DNA of 64,000 bases. It comes from an uncultured Alphaproteobacteria bacterium. GTDB lineage: Bacteria; Pseudomonadota; Alphaproteobacteria; HIMB59; GCA-002718135. The stretch lies in the NCBI GenBank assembly GCA_902572735.1, contig CACGGX010000007.1:1-64000 (forward strand), given 5' to 3'. This document shows positions 1 through 10,715 of the stretch, piece after piece. The position numbers and the translations under genes were made by a program. The notes beneath the pieces are model-generated. The model searched no databases and had not been told where the DNA came from. It worked only from the letters and a program-made list of their open reading frames with translations. Every line of letters begins with the position of its first letter. Within the stretch, counting starts at the first letter, position 1.

Positions 1-1401
1 TCCGCTAAAGAAAGAGTAAAATCATTTGACGAAATTTACGCTAAATACGCCTCGCAAAAGGCAGAAGAACAAGCTTCCAGATGCTCTCAATGTGGAGTTC
101 CTTTTTGCCAAGTTCATTGTCCGTTGCACAATAATATTCCAGATTGGTTAAAGCTTACTGCTGAAGATAGAATGCAGGAAGCATTTGAAATTTCTAGCTC
201 TACCAATAACATGCCTGAAATTTGTGGTCGTATATGTCCCCAAGATCGGTTGTGTGAAGGTAACTGTGTAATTGAACAATCTGGCCACGGTACTGTCACT
301 ATAGGATCTATAGAAAAATATATCACGGATAAAGCTTGGGAAGAAGGTTGGGTTAAAAATATAGAACCAGCAGAAGAAAGAAATCAAAGTGTTGGAATTA
401 TCGGTTCTGGTCCTGCTGGATTAGCTGCAGCAGAAGAACTTCGTAAAAAAGGATTTCAAGTTACAATATATGATCGCTACGATAGACCAGGCGGTCTTTT
501 AATTTATGGTATCCCAAATTTTAAACTAGAAAAAGATATTGTTATAAGAAGAACAAATCGACTTAAAGAAAGTGGAATTAAGTTTGAATTAAACTGCGAT
601 ATTGGCAAAGACATTACTTTTGAAGATATTAAAATTAAGCATGATGCAGTTCTTATAGCAACCGGGGTTTACAAATTTAGAGAAATCAATCTAAATACAT
701 CTAATTTTAATAATGTTGTACCAGCTTTAGATTTCCTAATAGCGAGTAACAAGACTGGTTTAAAAGATAAAGTTGAAGATTTCATAAATGGAAGATTAAA
801 CGCAAATGGAAAAAATGTAGTTGTCATTGGTGGCGGTGATACTGCTATGGATTGCGTTAGAACAGCTGTAAGACAAGGAGCGAAATCTGTTAAGTGTCTT
901 TACAGGCGTGATAAGACAAATATGCCTGGTTCGCAAAGAGAAGTTCAAAATGCAATAGAAGAGGGAGTTGATTTTCAATGGCTGACTTTACCAACTGAGT
1001 ATTCGGGGAATGGGTCATTGAAAAATGTCAGAACTGTTTTAATGCAACTTGGAGAACCTGATGAGTCAGGTAGAAGGAAGCCAGAGCCAAAAGAAGGTAC
1101 GGAAAAAGATCTAGATGTAGATTTAGCTATAGAAGCTCTGGGTTTTGAACCTGAAAATTTACCAAAGCTTTTTGATCATAATGACCTGACAGTTACAAGA
1201 TGGGGTACACTAAAAATTAATTATAAAAATATGATGACATCAATTGAAGGTGTATTTGCTGCTGGAGATATTGTTCGCGGTGCAAGTTTAGTTGTTTGGG
1301 GAATCAAAGATGGTCGTGATGCAGCAAAGAATATTAATGAATATTTAGAAAACAATTTTTCCGATCAAAATAATATTAATAAGAAAGTAGTAAATGCCTA
1401 A
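1..1401 (+). CDS. gltD: glutamate synthase small subunit (5' end outside window)
   Basis: Frame is open from base 1 (SAKERVKSFDEIYAKYASQKAEEQASRCSQCGVPFCQVHCPLHNNIPDW...), upstream of the ORF-track ATG at 124; Cys-rich Fe-S motif, GSGPAGLAAAEELRKKG and GGGDTAMDC dinucleotide-binding motifs; followed by gltB. Confidence 0.95.
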   Translation, partial: SAKERVKSFDEIYAKYASQKAEEQASRCSQCGVPFCQVHCPLHNNIPDWLKLTAEDRMQEAFEISSSTNNMPEICGRICPQDRLCEGNCVIEQSGHGTVTIGSIEKYITDKAWEEGWVKNIEPAEERNQSVGIIGSGPAGLAAAEELRKKGFQVTIYDRYDRPGGLLIYGIPNFKLEKDIVIRRTNRLKESGIKFELNCDIGKDITFEDIKIKHDAVLIATGVYKFREINLNTSNFNNVVPALDFLIASNKTGLKDKVEDFINGRLNANGKNVVVIGGGDTAMDCVRTAVRQGAKSVKCLYRRDKTNMPGSQREVQNAIEEGVDFQWLTLPTEYSGNGSLKNVRTVLMQLGEPDESGRRKPEPKEGTEKDLDVDLAIEALGFEPENLPKLFDHNDLTVTRWGTLKINYKNMMTSIEGVFAAGDIVRGASLVVWGIKDGRDAAKNINEYLENNFSDQNNINKKVVNA

Positions 1402-4400
1402 TCATTTTATTGAAAAGTATAAAAAGGATAAAAAATACTTAGAAGAAAATCACGTTTATAATGAACAAGATGAACATTCATCATGTGGTGTTGGATTAAT
1501 AGCATCTTTAGATGGATCTGAGACAAGAGAAATAGTCGAGTTAGGAGTGCAAGCTTTAAGAGTTTTGTATCACCGAGGAGCAGTTGATGCTGATGGTAAA
1601 ACAGGTGATGGTGCAGGTATACAGTTATCCATACCAAAGAATTTTTTTACTCAACAAATAGAAAGAACTGGTCACGCTCCTAATGATTTACCTTTTGGGG
1701 TTGGTATGATTTTTTTACCACGTACAGATTTTGCCGCTCAAGAAAATGCTCGTACAATTGTTGAATCTGAAATAATTAAAGAAGGTTTGAAAATATATGG
1801 TTGGAGACACGTTCCAATTAATTCATCGATTATTGGTGATAAAGCTAAAGCAACAAGGCCTGAAATAGAACAAATACTAATTTGTAATGAAGAACTAGAA
1901 GATGAAAAGCAATTTGATAATAAACTTTATATAATTAGAAAAAGAATAGAAAAAGAAATTAGAAATCAAAATATTTCAGACTTTTATATTTGCTCACTAT
2001 CTTGTCAGTCTATTGTTTATAAGGGCATGTTTTTAGCAGAACAGCTGTCCAATTTTTATCCAGATATCCAAAAAGAGAATTTTATTTCTAGATATGCAGT
2101 TTATCACCAGCGTTATTCAACTAATACATTTCCTACATGGTCTTTAGCACAGCCTTTTAGAGTGATTGCGCATAATGGTGAAATAAATACACTTAAAGGT
2201 AATAAAAATTGGATGGCTGCTCATGAGCCAAGAATGGAACATAAAAATTTTGGAAATAATGTAGATGATTTAAAACCCATAATTGATTCTAAAGCTTCTG
2301 ACTCTGCTGCATTAGATTCAACAATAGAGTTATTAGTCAAAGCTAATCGCTCTTTACCTATGGCTAAAATAATAACAATTCCAGAAGCTTGGTCTCACAG
2401 AAGAGATTTTCCAAAAAAAATAAAAGATTTATACGCTTATGGTGGAGCAGTTATGGAGCCATGGGATGGTCCAGCAGCAATATGTGGCGCTTACGGTGAT
2501 TGGGCTATTGCTGGAATGGATAGAAATGGTCTTAGACCTATAAGATATACACTGACAAAAAATCTTCTTATTGCGGGTTCTGAAACTGGAATGGTTGATA
2601 TTAAAGAAAATGAAATAGTAGAAAGAGGTAGGGTAGGACCAGGTCAATTAATAGCAGTCAACTTTAAAGAGAAAAAATTTTTTAAAGATCATGAGATAAA
2701 AAAGTATTTAGCAGAAACTAAACCATTTGGTGATTGGACTAAAAAAATTACGTACATTGATAAACTTGTTCAATCTGTTGATGAGGAATTTAGAGATTTA
2801 GACTCTGGAGATCTACGAAAAAGAATGGCATGCTTTGCCTGGTCAGTTGAAGACATTGAATTAATACTTCATCCGATGATTGCCGAAAAAAAAGAAGCAA
2901 CGGGATCGATGGGAGATGACACTCCACTAGCTGTGCTCTCAAATAAATATAGAGGACTCCATCACTTTTTTAGACAAAATTTTAGTCAAGTTACAAATCC
3001 ACCAATTGATTCATTAAGAGAAAGAGTTGTTATGAGTCTTCGAACTAGAATTGGAAACTTAAGTAATATTCTTGATGAAGATGAAGATCAATGCGATCAT
3101 TTACAATTGAACTCCCCTGTTCTTTCAATTGAGCAATTCAAATCTATGCGTAGATATATGAAAGATACTGTCAAAATAATTGATACTACTATGGATAAAA
3201 AAAATCCTAAAAATAATTTTGAGACTGAAATATCAAGAATAAACCGAGAAGCAGAACAAGCTGTTAGAGAAGGGTATGTTCATATAATTTTAAGTGACAA
3301 AGAAATGTCTAAAACAAGAATAGCTCTTCCTATGATATTAGTTACAAGTTCTGTTCATCATCATTTAATTAAACAAAATCTTCGAACTTTTATTTCCTTA
3401 AATGTTCAATCTGCAGAATGTTTAGATGTACAATATTTCGCCGTGCTTATCGGAGTAGGAGCAACAAGCGTGAATGCATATATGGCACAACAAGCGATAG
3501 CGGAAAGACATAAAAAGGGATTATTTAAAGATCTCTCATACGAAGAATGTGTAGAAAGATTCATTAATTCCATAAATAATGGTTTGCTTAAGACTATGAG
3601 TAAGATGGGAATATCAGTGATTAATTCATATCGAGGTGGATGTAATTTTGAAGCGATTGGCCTTAGTAGAAATTTAATGAGTAAATATTTCCCTTCTATG
3701 AGTTCTAAAATATCTGGTATTGGAATCAGTGGTCTTGAAAGAAGATCAAGATTAGCTCATGATAATGCTTATGAAGAAAGTGTTATTACGCTGCCGATTG
3801 GAGGAAACTATCGCTATAGATTTGGTGGTGAAAAACATGCTTTTGAAGCAAGATCAATTCACATGCTTCAAACTGCAGTAACTTCTAATAATTATTCTTT
3901 ATTTAAAAAATATTCTTCGATGATTGATGAAATGGATCCTATAAATATTCGTGATCTTTTAGACTTCAAAAATAATAACGATAATAATAATTCAAATATG
4001 GTAGAACCTTCTCAAGAAATTAGAAAAAGACTAGTTGCACCAGGGATATCACTTGGAGCCTTAAGTCCAGAAGCGCACGAAACTCTTTCTGTAGCAATGA
4101 ATAGAATAGGAGCTAAATCAGATTCAGGTGAGGGTGGTGAGGATCCAATTAGATTTAAACTTAAGCCAAATGGAGATAACGCATCATCAAAAATCAAACA
4201 AATAGCAAGTGGACGATTTGGTGTAACGGCTGAGTATTTAAATAATTGTGAAGAAATTGAAATTAAAGTTGCACAAGGTGCAAAACCTGGTGAGGGTGGA
4301 CAATTGCCAGGAGGAAAAGTTACAGAATTAATTGCTAAACTGAGACATTCAACTGAAGGTGTGACACTTATTAGTCCTCCTCCTCATCATGATATTTATT

Positions 4401-5911
4401 CTATAGAAGATTTAGCTCAGCTGATTTACGATTTGAAACAAATAAATCCAAAAGCTAAAGTATGTGTTAAGTTAGTCGCTCAGTCAGGTATTGGAACAGT
4501 TGCAGCTGGTGTAGCAAAAGCAAAAGCTGATACGATACTCATTTCTGGTCACAATGGTGGAACTGGAGCAAGCCCGCAAACAAGCATTAAGTATGCAGGA
4601 CTTCCTTGGGAACTTGGATTAAGTGAAGTACATCAAGTTCTATCTCTAAATAACTTAAGAGATAAAGTCGTTCTTAGAACTGATGGAGGTTTGAAAACAG
4701 GAAAAGATATTGTTATTGCGGCCATGCTTGGGGCAGAAGAATATGGAATTGGGACAGCAAGTTTAGTTGCTATGGGCTGTATAATGGTTAGACAATGTCA
4801 TTCAAATACTTGCCCAGTCGGAGTCTGCTCACAGGATGAAAAACTTAGAGAAAAATTTACTGGAACACCCGAAAAAGTAATTAATCTTTTTAGTTTTATT
4901 GCTGATGAAGTAAGAGAAATTTTAGGATCACTTGGCTTTTCTTCTCTTGATGATGTAGTTGGAAGATCTGATCTATTATATCAAGTCAGCAGAGGAAGTT
5001 CTGATCTTGATGATTTAGATTTAAATCCAATTATTCAAACCATAGATTCATCAGTTGGAGAATTTGATATAAAGAAAAATACAATTAATAAAGTTAGCGA
5101 TAGTCTTGATATTAAAATTATAGGGGATGCTAAGTCTTTCTTTGAAACAGATCAAAAAATTGAACTTAACTATAATATAAAAAATACTGATAGAGCTATT
5201 GGTACAAGACTTGCATCAGAAATTACTACCACAAAAGGAATGAGTTCTCTTCCAGAGGATTTTTTTACTGTTAATTTTCATGGTTCCGCTGGGCAATCTT
5301 TTGGAGCATGGAGTGTCCAAGGAACTACTCTTAAAGTTTTTGGTGACGCTAACGATTATGTTGCAAAAGGATTATCAGGAGGTAAAATTGTTATTCAACC
5401 AAGCTCATCTTCACAACTAAAAACAAACAAAAATGTTATCATTGGAAATACTGTCTTATATGGAGCAACACGAGGCAAACTTTTTGCAGCTGGAACTGCT
5501 GGCGATAGATTTGCTGTTAGAAACTCTGGCGCACATGCTGTTATTGAAGGATGTGGTGACAATGGATGTGAATATATGACTGGAGGAAGCGCAGTTATTC
5601 TTGGCGAAGTAGGAAATAATTTTGGAGCTGGAATGACAGGAGGTATGGCATTTGTGTATGATAAAGAAGGAACTCTACCACTTCGAATTAATCTTGAAGA
5701 TATTTTCTATCAACAACAAATGACAGATTATTGGGAAAAAATTTTATTCCAAAAAATTGAAGAACATATCAAGGAAACAAACTCAATATACGCAAGAAAT
5801 TTACTAGAAAATTGGGAAAATGAAAAATTACTCTTCTGGCAGATTGTACCAAAAGAAATGATTAATAAATTTGATCAACCTGTATTAATTCAAGAAGAAA
5901 AATCTGCTTAG
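1394..5911 (+). CDS. gltB: glutamate synthase large subunit
   Basis: 1505 aa; CGVGLIASLDG N-terminal Ntn-type glutaminase domain, FMN domain (GHNGGTGASPQTSIKYAGLPWELG), GXGXG C-terminal domain; overlaps gltD by 8 nt. Confidence 0.97.
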   Translation: MPNHFIEKYKKDKKYLEENHVYNEQDEHSSCGVGLIASLDGSETREIVELGVQALRVLYHRGAVDADGKTGDGAGIQLSIPKNFFTQQIERTGHAPNDLPFGVGMIFLPRTDFAAQENARTIVESEIIKEGLKIYGWRHVPINSSIIGDKAKATRPEIEQILICNEELEDEKQFDNKLYIIRKRIEKEIRNQNISDFYICSLSCQSIVYKGMFLAEQLSNFYPDIQKENFISRYAVYHQRYSTNTFPTWSLAQPFRVIAHNGEINTLKGNKNWMAAHEPRMEHKNFGNNVDDLKPIIDSKASDSAALDSTIELLVKANRSLPMAKIITIPEAWSHRRDFPKKIKDLYAYGGAVMEPWDGPAAICGAYGDWAIAGMDRNGLRPIRYTLTKNLLIAGSETGMVDIKENEIVERGRVGPGQLIAVNFKEKKFFKDHEIKKYLAETKPFGDWTKKITYIDKLVQSVDEEFRDLDSGDLRKRMACFAWSVEDIELILHPMIAEKKEATGSMGDDTPLAVLSNKYRGLHHFFRQNFSQVTNPPIDSLRERVVMSLRTRIGNLSNILDEDEDQCDHLQLNSPVLSIEQFKSMRRYMKDTVKIIDTTMDKKNPKNNFETEISRINREAEQAVREGYVHIILSDKEMSKTRIALPMILVTSSVHHHLIKQNLRTFISLNVQSAECLDVQYFAVLIGVGATSVNAYMAQQAIAERHKKGLFKDLSYEECVERFINSINNGLLKTMSKMGISVINSYRGGCNFEAIGLSRNLMSKYFPSMSSKISGIGISGLERRSRLAHDNAYEESVITLPIGGNYRYRFGGEKHAFEARSIHMLQTAVTSNNYSLFKKYSSMIDEMDPINIRDLLDFKNNNDNNNSNMVEPSQEIRKRLVAPGISLGALSPEAHETLSVAMNRIGAKSDSGEGGEDPIRFKLKPNGDNASSKIKQIASGRFGVTAEYLNNCEEIEIKVAQGAKPGEGGQLPGGKVTELIAKLRHSTEGVTLISPPPHHDIYSIEDLAQLIYDLKQINPKAKVCVKLVAQSGIGTVAAGVAKAKADTILISGHNGGTGASPQTSIKYAGLPWELGLSEVHQVLSLNNLRDKVVLRTDGGLKTGKDIVIAAMLGAEEYGIGTASLVAMGCIMVRQCHSNTCPVGVCSQDEKLREKFTGTPEKVINLFSFIADEVREILGSLGFSSLDDVVGRSDLLYQVSRGSSDLDDLDLNPIIQTIDSSVGEFDIKKNTINKVSDSLDIKIIGDAKSFFETDQKIELNYNIKNTDRAIGTRLASEITTTKGMSSLPEDFFTVNFHGSAGQSFGAWSVQGTTLKVFGDANDYVAKGLSGGKIVIQPSSSSQLKTNKNVIIGNTVLYGATRGKLFAAGTAGDRFAVRNSGAHAVIEGCGDNGCEYMTGGSAVILGEVGNNFGAGMTGGMAFVYDKEGTLPLRINLEDIFYQQQMTDYWEKILFQKIEEHIKETNSIYARNLLENWENEKLLFWQIVPKEMINKFDQPVLIQEEKSA

Positions 5912-6639
5912 TTTTTTATTATTGATTGAATAGAATCATTTATTATTTTTAAATCAAATAGATCGGATAGTCGGTGATCACTATTTTTTAATAATTTAAT
6001 TTGTATTTGATTTCCTTTTATTTTTTTTATTATTTTTTCCGGAACATCTGGATTGACAACATTATCTTTTAGGCCTTGTATTAAAATTAAAGGCTTATTC
6101 CATTTGAATTCTTTATTTAAAATTTTATTTTTTCTACCGTCAACGATATATTTCTTTTTTATAAGATAACTAAACCCATAAGAGGAATATTTGATAATTC
6201 CTCTTTTCTTCATTTCTTGTTTTTTCTTTAAATGGAGTTTTTTATAAAAATCATCAATATAATCAGGTGCTGCTGCTAGGCCAACTAATCCAGCAATTCT
6301 TTTTGGTCTCGCTTTGGCAGCTAAAAACATTAACCATCCACCCATGCTACTACCAACAAGTATTTGCGGCCCTTTGGCAATATTATCAATGATGTCAATT
6401 AAGTCTTTCTTCCAATCTGAAATTGTAAAATTTTCGAATTTTCCATCAGATTTACCATGCCCACGGCATTCAAAACGGATAAACCGCAATTTATTTTTTC
6501 GCGCAAATCTTTCTAAAGACAAAGCTTTTTGACCACTCATATCTGAGTTAAGGCCATGGATAAAGATGATACCAGGCCCCTTACCCTTTATAGATTTATA
6601 GCGAATTCTTTCTTTTTTCTTATTAATAAAGTAAGGCAT
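5908..6639 (-). CDS. alpha/beta hydrolase
   Basis: FIHGLNSDMSGQKA, nucleophile elbow VGSSMGGW, C-terminal SDHRLSD. Confidence 0.85.
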   Translation of the reverse strand: MPYFINKKKERIRYKSIKGKGPGIIFIHGLNSDMSGQKALSLERFARKNKLRFIRFECRGHGKSDGKFENFTISDWKKDLIDIIDNIAKGPQILVGSSMGGWLMFLAAKARPKRIAGLVGLAAAPDYIDDFYKKLHLKKKQEMKKRGIIKYSSYGFSYLIKKKYIVDGRKNKILNKEFKWNKPLILIQGLKDNVVNPDVPEKIIKKIKGNQIQIKLLKNSDHRLSDLFDLKIINDSIQSIIKN

Positions 6640-6669
6640 CTTTGATACAAATACTTATATTTTAATAAA

Positions 6670-7797
6670 ATGTCATCATTTAATGTCGCTCAAATTCTTC
6701 CCTCTTTAGATTCTGGTGGTGTCGAAAGAGGTACCATTGAAGTTGCAAATTATTTATCTGAATTAAATTTAAAAAATAATATTATTTCAAATGGAGGGCG
6801 TTTAATTAAGGAAATTGATAAAAATTATACTGATCATTTTCAATTACCAGTTAACTCAAAAAATTTTTTTATTTATCCCTTAATTGCTAATCAATTAAAA
6901 AAATTAATTTTTAATCAAAATATTAATGTTGTTCATGTACGATCAAGAGCACCAGCATGGATTTTAAGTTTTATAAAAAATAGAAACTTCAAAACAATAT
7001 CTACATTTCATAATGTGTATAGTGGTAATTCTTATTTTAAAAAAATCTATAATAAGCAATTATCCAAAGTTGATCAGATTGTTGCGATTTCAAATTATGT
7101 AAAAAATGAAATTAGTAAAAAATACAATTTGGATTCAAATAAAATTAAAGTAATTAATAGAGGAGTTGATGTTAAATATTTTGAAAAACCAATTTTAGAT
7201 TCTCAAATAGAAAATATAATAAATAAGTATCAAATTGATACCTCAAAAAATATTATTCTATATCCTGCAAGACTAACAAACTGGAAAGGTCAAATTGAGT
7301 TTTTAGATATATTTAATAAGATGCAAAATGATAATTTTTTGCTTTATTTTGCAGGTGATACAAAAAATCAATCTTATACAAAGAAACTACAAAATAAAAT
7401 TCAAAGTTTTAACCTTAGTCATAAATGTAAGATTATAGGCAATCTACTAACAGATGATTTGAAAACTTTATATTACCTATCATCAATTATTACCTCTTTT
7501 CCTTTACAAGCTGAAGGGTTTGGAAGAACTATAAGCGAAGCGTTAATAATGAAAAAAAAGATACTTACTTTTAACTATGGCGGTGTCAAAGATCAACTTG
7601 ATAAATTAGATGATATTTATAAAGTAGATCCTCATAAATATAATGAAATAGGTATAAAACTTCAAAATATTATAAAAATAGATAAAGAAAAATTTTCTAA
7701 TATTTCTTTAAATAGTAAAGACTACATATCAAAAACATTTTCAAAAAACCAAATGGTACAAAGTTACGTAGATTTATATGAACAACAATCAATTTAA
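6670..7797 (+). CDS. glycosyltransferase family 4
   Basis: GGVERGTIEVANYL N-terminus; NRGVDVKYF; LQAEGFGRTISEALIMKK acceptor/donor motif. Confidence 0.85.
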   Translation: MSSFNVAQILPSLDSGGVERGTIEVANYLSELNLKNNIISNGGRLIKEIDKNYTDHFQLPVNSKNFFIYPLIANQLKKLIFNQNINVVHVRSRAPAWILSFIKNRNFKTISTFHNVYSGNSYFKKIYNKQLSKVDQIVAISNYVKNEISKKYNLDSNKIKVINRGVDVKYFEKPILDSQIENIINKYQIDTSKNIILYPARLTNWKGQIEFLDIFNKMQNDNFLLYFAGDTKNQSYTKKLQNKIQSFNLSHKCKIIGNLLTDDLKTLYYLSSIITSFPLQAEGFGRTISEALIMKKKILTFNYGGVKDQLDKLDDIYKVDPHKYNEIGIKLQNIIKIDKEKFSNISLNSKDYISKTFSKNQMVQSYVDLYEQQSI

Positions 7798-8713
7798 CAA
7801 AATACTAGTTGTAAAGCATGGATCGCTTGGTGATATTGCATTTTCTATACTTGCTATGGCATCAATTAAGCAATTTTTTAATAATGCCACCATTGACTTG
7901 CTCACTGAAGAAAAATATGTAAATTTTTTAAGCAATTCAAATTATTTTAATTCGATTTTTAAAGATAATAGAAAAGGAATAATTGATTCACTTAAGGTTA
8001 TATTAAAAATTAATCAAAATAAATATGATCTAATCATAGATTTACAGAATTCTAAAAGAACAAATAATTATTGGTCATTCTTAAAATTTATTTCAGAAGT
8101 AAAAGTTAACGGATCTCGTTCTAATTGTGATATTCAATATGTAATTCCTCCACAAGGAACTGAATCTCCACAACAAGGTTTATACAATCAACTAAAGTTA
8201 CTTGGAGTAAATGAAATTAATCAAAATATAGATTGGCTTTCCAGAGATATTACCGCAATTAATGAAGATAAAATAATCTTAATGATACCCGGTGTTTCTA
8301 AATCAGGTAAGGACAAGCAATGGTCACCAGATAAATTTGCAATACTTGCAAGTACTCTTGAAAAAAAAGGATATAATATTTGTGTTATTGGGCAAAAATC
8401 AGATAAACAAACAGTAGAAAAGATCAATAATGCATGTCAGAAGATTATTGATTTAATGGATAAATCACCTCCTGAAATCATCTATTCCATTGCTAAAAAA
8501 AGTAATTTTATAATTAGTAACGATACTGGCCCAGGTCATATAGCTGCTCTAAGTAACTCACCTATACTTTTTTTAGCTAAAGATAATACTATCTCAAAAT
8601 CAAACTTATCTGAATATAAAAATGCTTATACGATTTTGACCGATACAATGGACTCAATTTCAGTAAAACAAGTTTTAGATTTTTTACATAATAGTAAATT
8701 AACTAATAAATGA
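7778..8713 (+). CDS. glycosyltransferase family 9 (heptosyltransferase-like)
   Basis: ILVVKHGSLGDIAFSILAMASIKQFF start; PGVSKSGKDKQWSPDKFAILA; SNDTGPGHIAALS. Confidence 0.85.
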   Translation: MNNNQFNKILVVKHGSLGDIAFSILAMASIKQFFNNATIDLLTEEKYVNFLSNSNYFNSIFKDNRKGIIDSLKVILKINQNKYDLIIDLQNSKRTNNYWSFLKFISEVKVNGSRSNCDIQYVIPPQGTESPQQGLYNQLKLLGVNEINQNIDWLSRDITAINEDKIILMIPGVSKSGKDKQWSPDKFAILASTLEKKGYNICVIGQKSDKQTVEKINNACQKIIDLMDKSPPEIIYSIAKKSNFIISNDTGPGHIAALSNSPILFLAKDNTISKSNLSEYKNAYTILTDTMDSISVKQVLDFLHNSKLTNK

Positions 8714-9706
8714 AATTAATTCTTTTTCTAAATTTTGGTTGTTAGAGAATAGTTTAGTATATTTTTTCTTCCACGGTGCATATTCTTCTGCAATCATCTC
8801 TGGAACATTATCTGAATCATAAATAACACAAAGTTTCGCTTCAGAAAGTGATGCAATATGTGTGCATCCACATTCAGGTGTAATTACATAAGTTGAAGAA
8901 TTTATTATTGATGTCCAATTATCAAAATTTAATTGATCTAAGATTACAACATTATTTATACTTTTAACATTTTCAAATTCTTCATTAGTAATAATCTCAT
9001 ATTTTTTAAATATTTCATAGAATACATTTTTTGATGATCCATCAGTTGTCATTACAATACTGATTTTCAAATTTTTAAGATTGTCTAATAGATTGATAAA
9101 GTTTTCTTCAGAAAAATATTTATTGATCCATTTTGAAGATAAATGAATTAAACATAATTTTTTAGAACTTAATTCTATTTTATTAAATCCAATTTCATTC
9201 TTAATCTCTGCTGTATTATTAAAATTTAATCCATTTTTAGTAACCAACTCCATCATAATTTCTGTTTGATGAATTGGGATTTTTTTTGAATATCTTAATT
9301 GGCGATCAATAATTAAGTAGTTAGTAAAAAAGATTTTACCCAAAATTCTATCAAAAAATTTACTCATGTAATTATTTTTGTATCGAGATTTAAAAATTAA
9401 CAATGACTTTATTTTACTTTTAGAAAAAATTGATATTAATATACTGTTTATACCAGGACTAAATGTGAAAATATAATCATAATTTTCACCTCTTAATTTT
9501 GAAATTATTTTTAAGACTTCATAAAATTTATTTTGAAGTAAAAAAATTTTGTTAATAGATTTATAGTTTTTACATATTTTTTGATTATTTTTAGAAGATA
9601 CAATATCAATTTTATAATCCTGATTAGCTTCTTTTAGTCCTTGAACAACTGGAAGAGTAAGGATCATATCTCCCATTTTATCGGTTCTAACAAAACAAAT
9701 TTTCAT
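8699..9706 (-). CDS. glycosyltransferase family 9 (heptosyltransferase-like)
   Basis: MKICFVRTDKMGDMILTLPVVQGLKE start; TPECGCTHIASLSEA. Confidence 0.82.
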   Translation of the reverse strand: MKICFVRTDKMGDMILTLPVVQGLKEANQDYKIDIVSSKNNQKICKNYKSINKIFLLQNKFYEVLKIISKLRGENYDYIFTFSPGINSILISIFSKSKIKSLLIFKSRYKNNYMSKFFDRILGKIFFTNYLIIDRQLRYSKKIPIHQTEIMMELVTKNGLNFNNTAEIKNEIGFNKIELSSKKLCLIHLSSKWINKYFSEENFINLLDNLKNLKISIVMTTDGSSKNVFYEIFKKYEIITNEEFENVKSINNVVILDQLNFDNWTSIINSSTYVITPECGCTHIASLSEAKLCVIYDSDNVPEMIAEEYAPWKKKYTKLFSNNQNLEKELISFIS

Positions 9707-9757
9707 AAAGTGTATTTAATAACTTAAAAAACAATTTATATTTTTTAAAATCAGCCC

Positions 9758-9786
9758 TTGAATTTAAATTCATTTGAGATTATATC
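9758..9786 (+). promoter_or_regulatory. candidate sigma70-like promoter for the infC operon
   Basis: TTGAAT (9758-9763), 17-nt spacer, TATATC (9781-9786), about 75 nt upstream of infC; AT-rich background makes chance matches common. Confidence 0.3.
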
Positions 9787-9862
9787 CTAACAAAATATGA
9801 CAAAATACTTAATTTCTTAATATGCTATTAAATAATAGCTTTAACTCAATCTCTATATAATT

Positions 9863-10402
9863 TTGGCTGTAAATTTCAAAACAAAGAAAGATACTGGTCC
9901 AAGAATCAATGAGCAGATTACTGCAAGTGAAGTCAGATTAATATCTAGTAGTGGTAAACAAATGGGGATATTAAGCATTCGTGAAGCTTTAATTCAAGCA
10001 GAAGATGAAGGTTTTGATTTAGTTGAAGTGTCTCCCGAAGCTAATCCACCAGTTTGTAAAATTATAGATTATGGTAAATTAAAATATAGAGAGCAAAAAA
10101 GTAAGAAAGAAGCAAAAAAGAAACAAAAAACAATTGAAGTCAAAGAGATTAAAATGAGACCTGGTATTGATACACACGATTATAATGTTAAAATAAAAGC
10201 ACTATCAAAATTTATAGGTGGTGGTAATAAAGTTAAAGTCTCTATGCGTTTCAGAGGACGTGAAATGGAGCATCAAAATTTAGGCTTTGATCTTCTAAAA
10301 AAACTAACTTCAGAAGTTGAAGAATATGCAAAAGTTGAAGTAGCTCCTAAGTTTGAGGGAAGACAAATAATGATGATACTTGTCCCTCAAGTTGCTAAAT
10401 AA
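9863..10402 (+). CDS. infC: translation initiation factor IF-3 (non-ATG start)
   Basis: GPRINEQITASEVRLIS...EGFDLVEVSPEANPPVCKIIDYGKLKY...; upstream of rpmI-rplT; possible starts ATA/ATT/TTG at 9857/9860/9863, with an in-frame TAA at 9842. Confidence 0.95.
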   Translation: MAVNFKTKKDTGPRINEQITASEVRLISSSGKQMGILSIREALIQAEDEGFDLVEVSPEANPPVCKIIDYGKLKYREQKSKKEAKKKQKTIEVKEIKMRPGIDTHDYNVKIKALSKFIGGGNKVKVSMRFRGREMEHQNLGFDLLKKLTSEVEEYAKVEVAPKFEGRQIMMILVPQVAK

Positions 10403-10456
10403 TTCTACATATTGCAAAATACTCAATTATCAGTATAAGCCTTCCAAACTTGTTAT

Positions 10457-10472
10457 GGCCTGCGGGGCAGCC
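10457..10472 (+). promoter_or_regulatory. GC-rich hairpin in rpmI leader, possible r-protein operator
   Basis: GGCCTGCGGGGCAGCC can fold (CTGC/GCAG plus flanking GG/CC) in an otherwise AT-rich infC-rpmI spacer. Confidence 0.35.
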
Positions 10473-10504
10473 TAACGGGTAAACTTATAATATAGGAGAT
10501 AGTA

Positions 10505-10705
10505 ATGCCCAAGCTTAAAACTAAGAGTAGTTTAAAAAAAAGATTTTCTAGAACAGGTACTGGTAAAATTAAATTTAAACCTGCTGGAAAGAGACATGGA
10601 ATGAGTAAACGTTCCAATAAATTTATTCGTAACACTAAAAGATCTGCAATTATGTCACCAGGTGACTCTGCTTTGATTGATCATATGTTACCATACAACA
10701 AGTAA
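10505..10705 (+). CDS. rpmI: 50S ribosomal protein L35
   Basis: [39 protein letters not shown]-like TAGGAGAT upstream. Confidence 0.97.
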   Translation: MPKLKTKSSLKKRFSRTGTGKIKFKPAGKRHGMSKRSNKFIRNTKRSAIMSPGDSALIDHMLPYNK

Positions 10706-10715
10706 GGGGAAATCA

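Noticed and set aside
1407-1637. Antisense ORFs inside gltD/gltB (114-326, 148-387, 796-978, 1407-1637, 2429-2647, 4012-4197)
   Set aside because: Fully embedded antisense to strongly conserved enzymes, with no family features.
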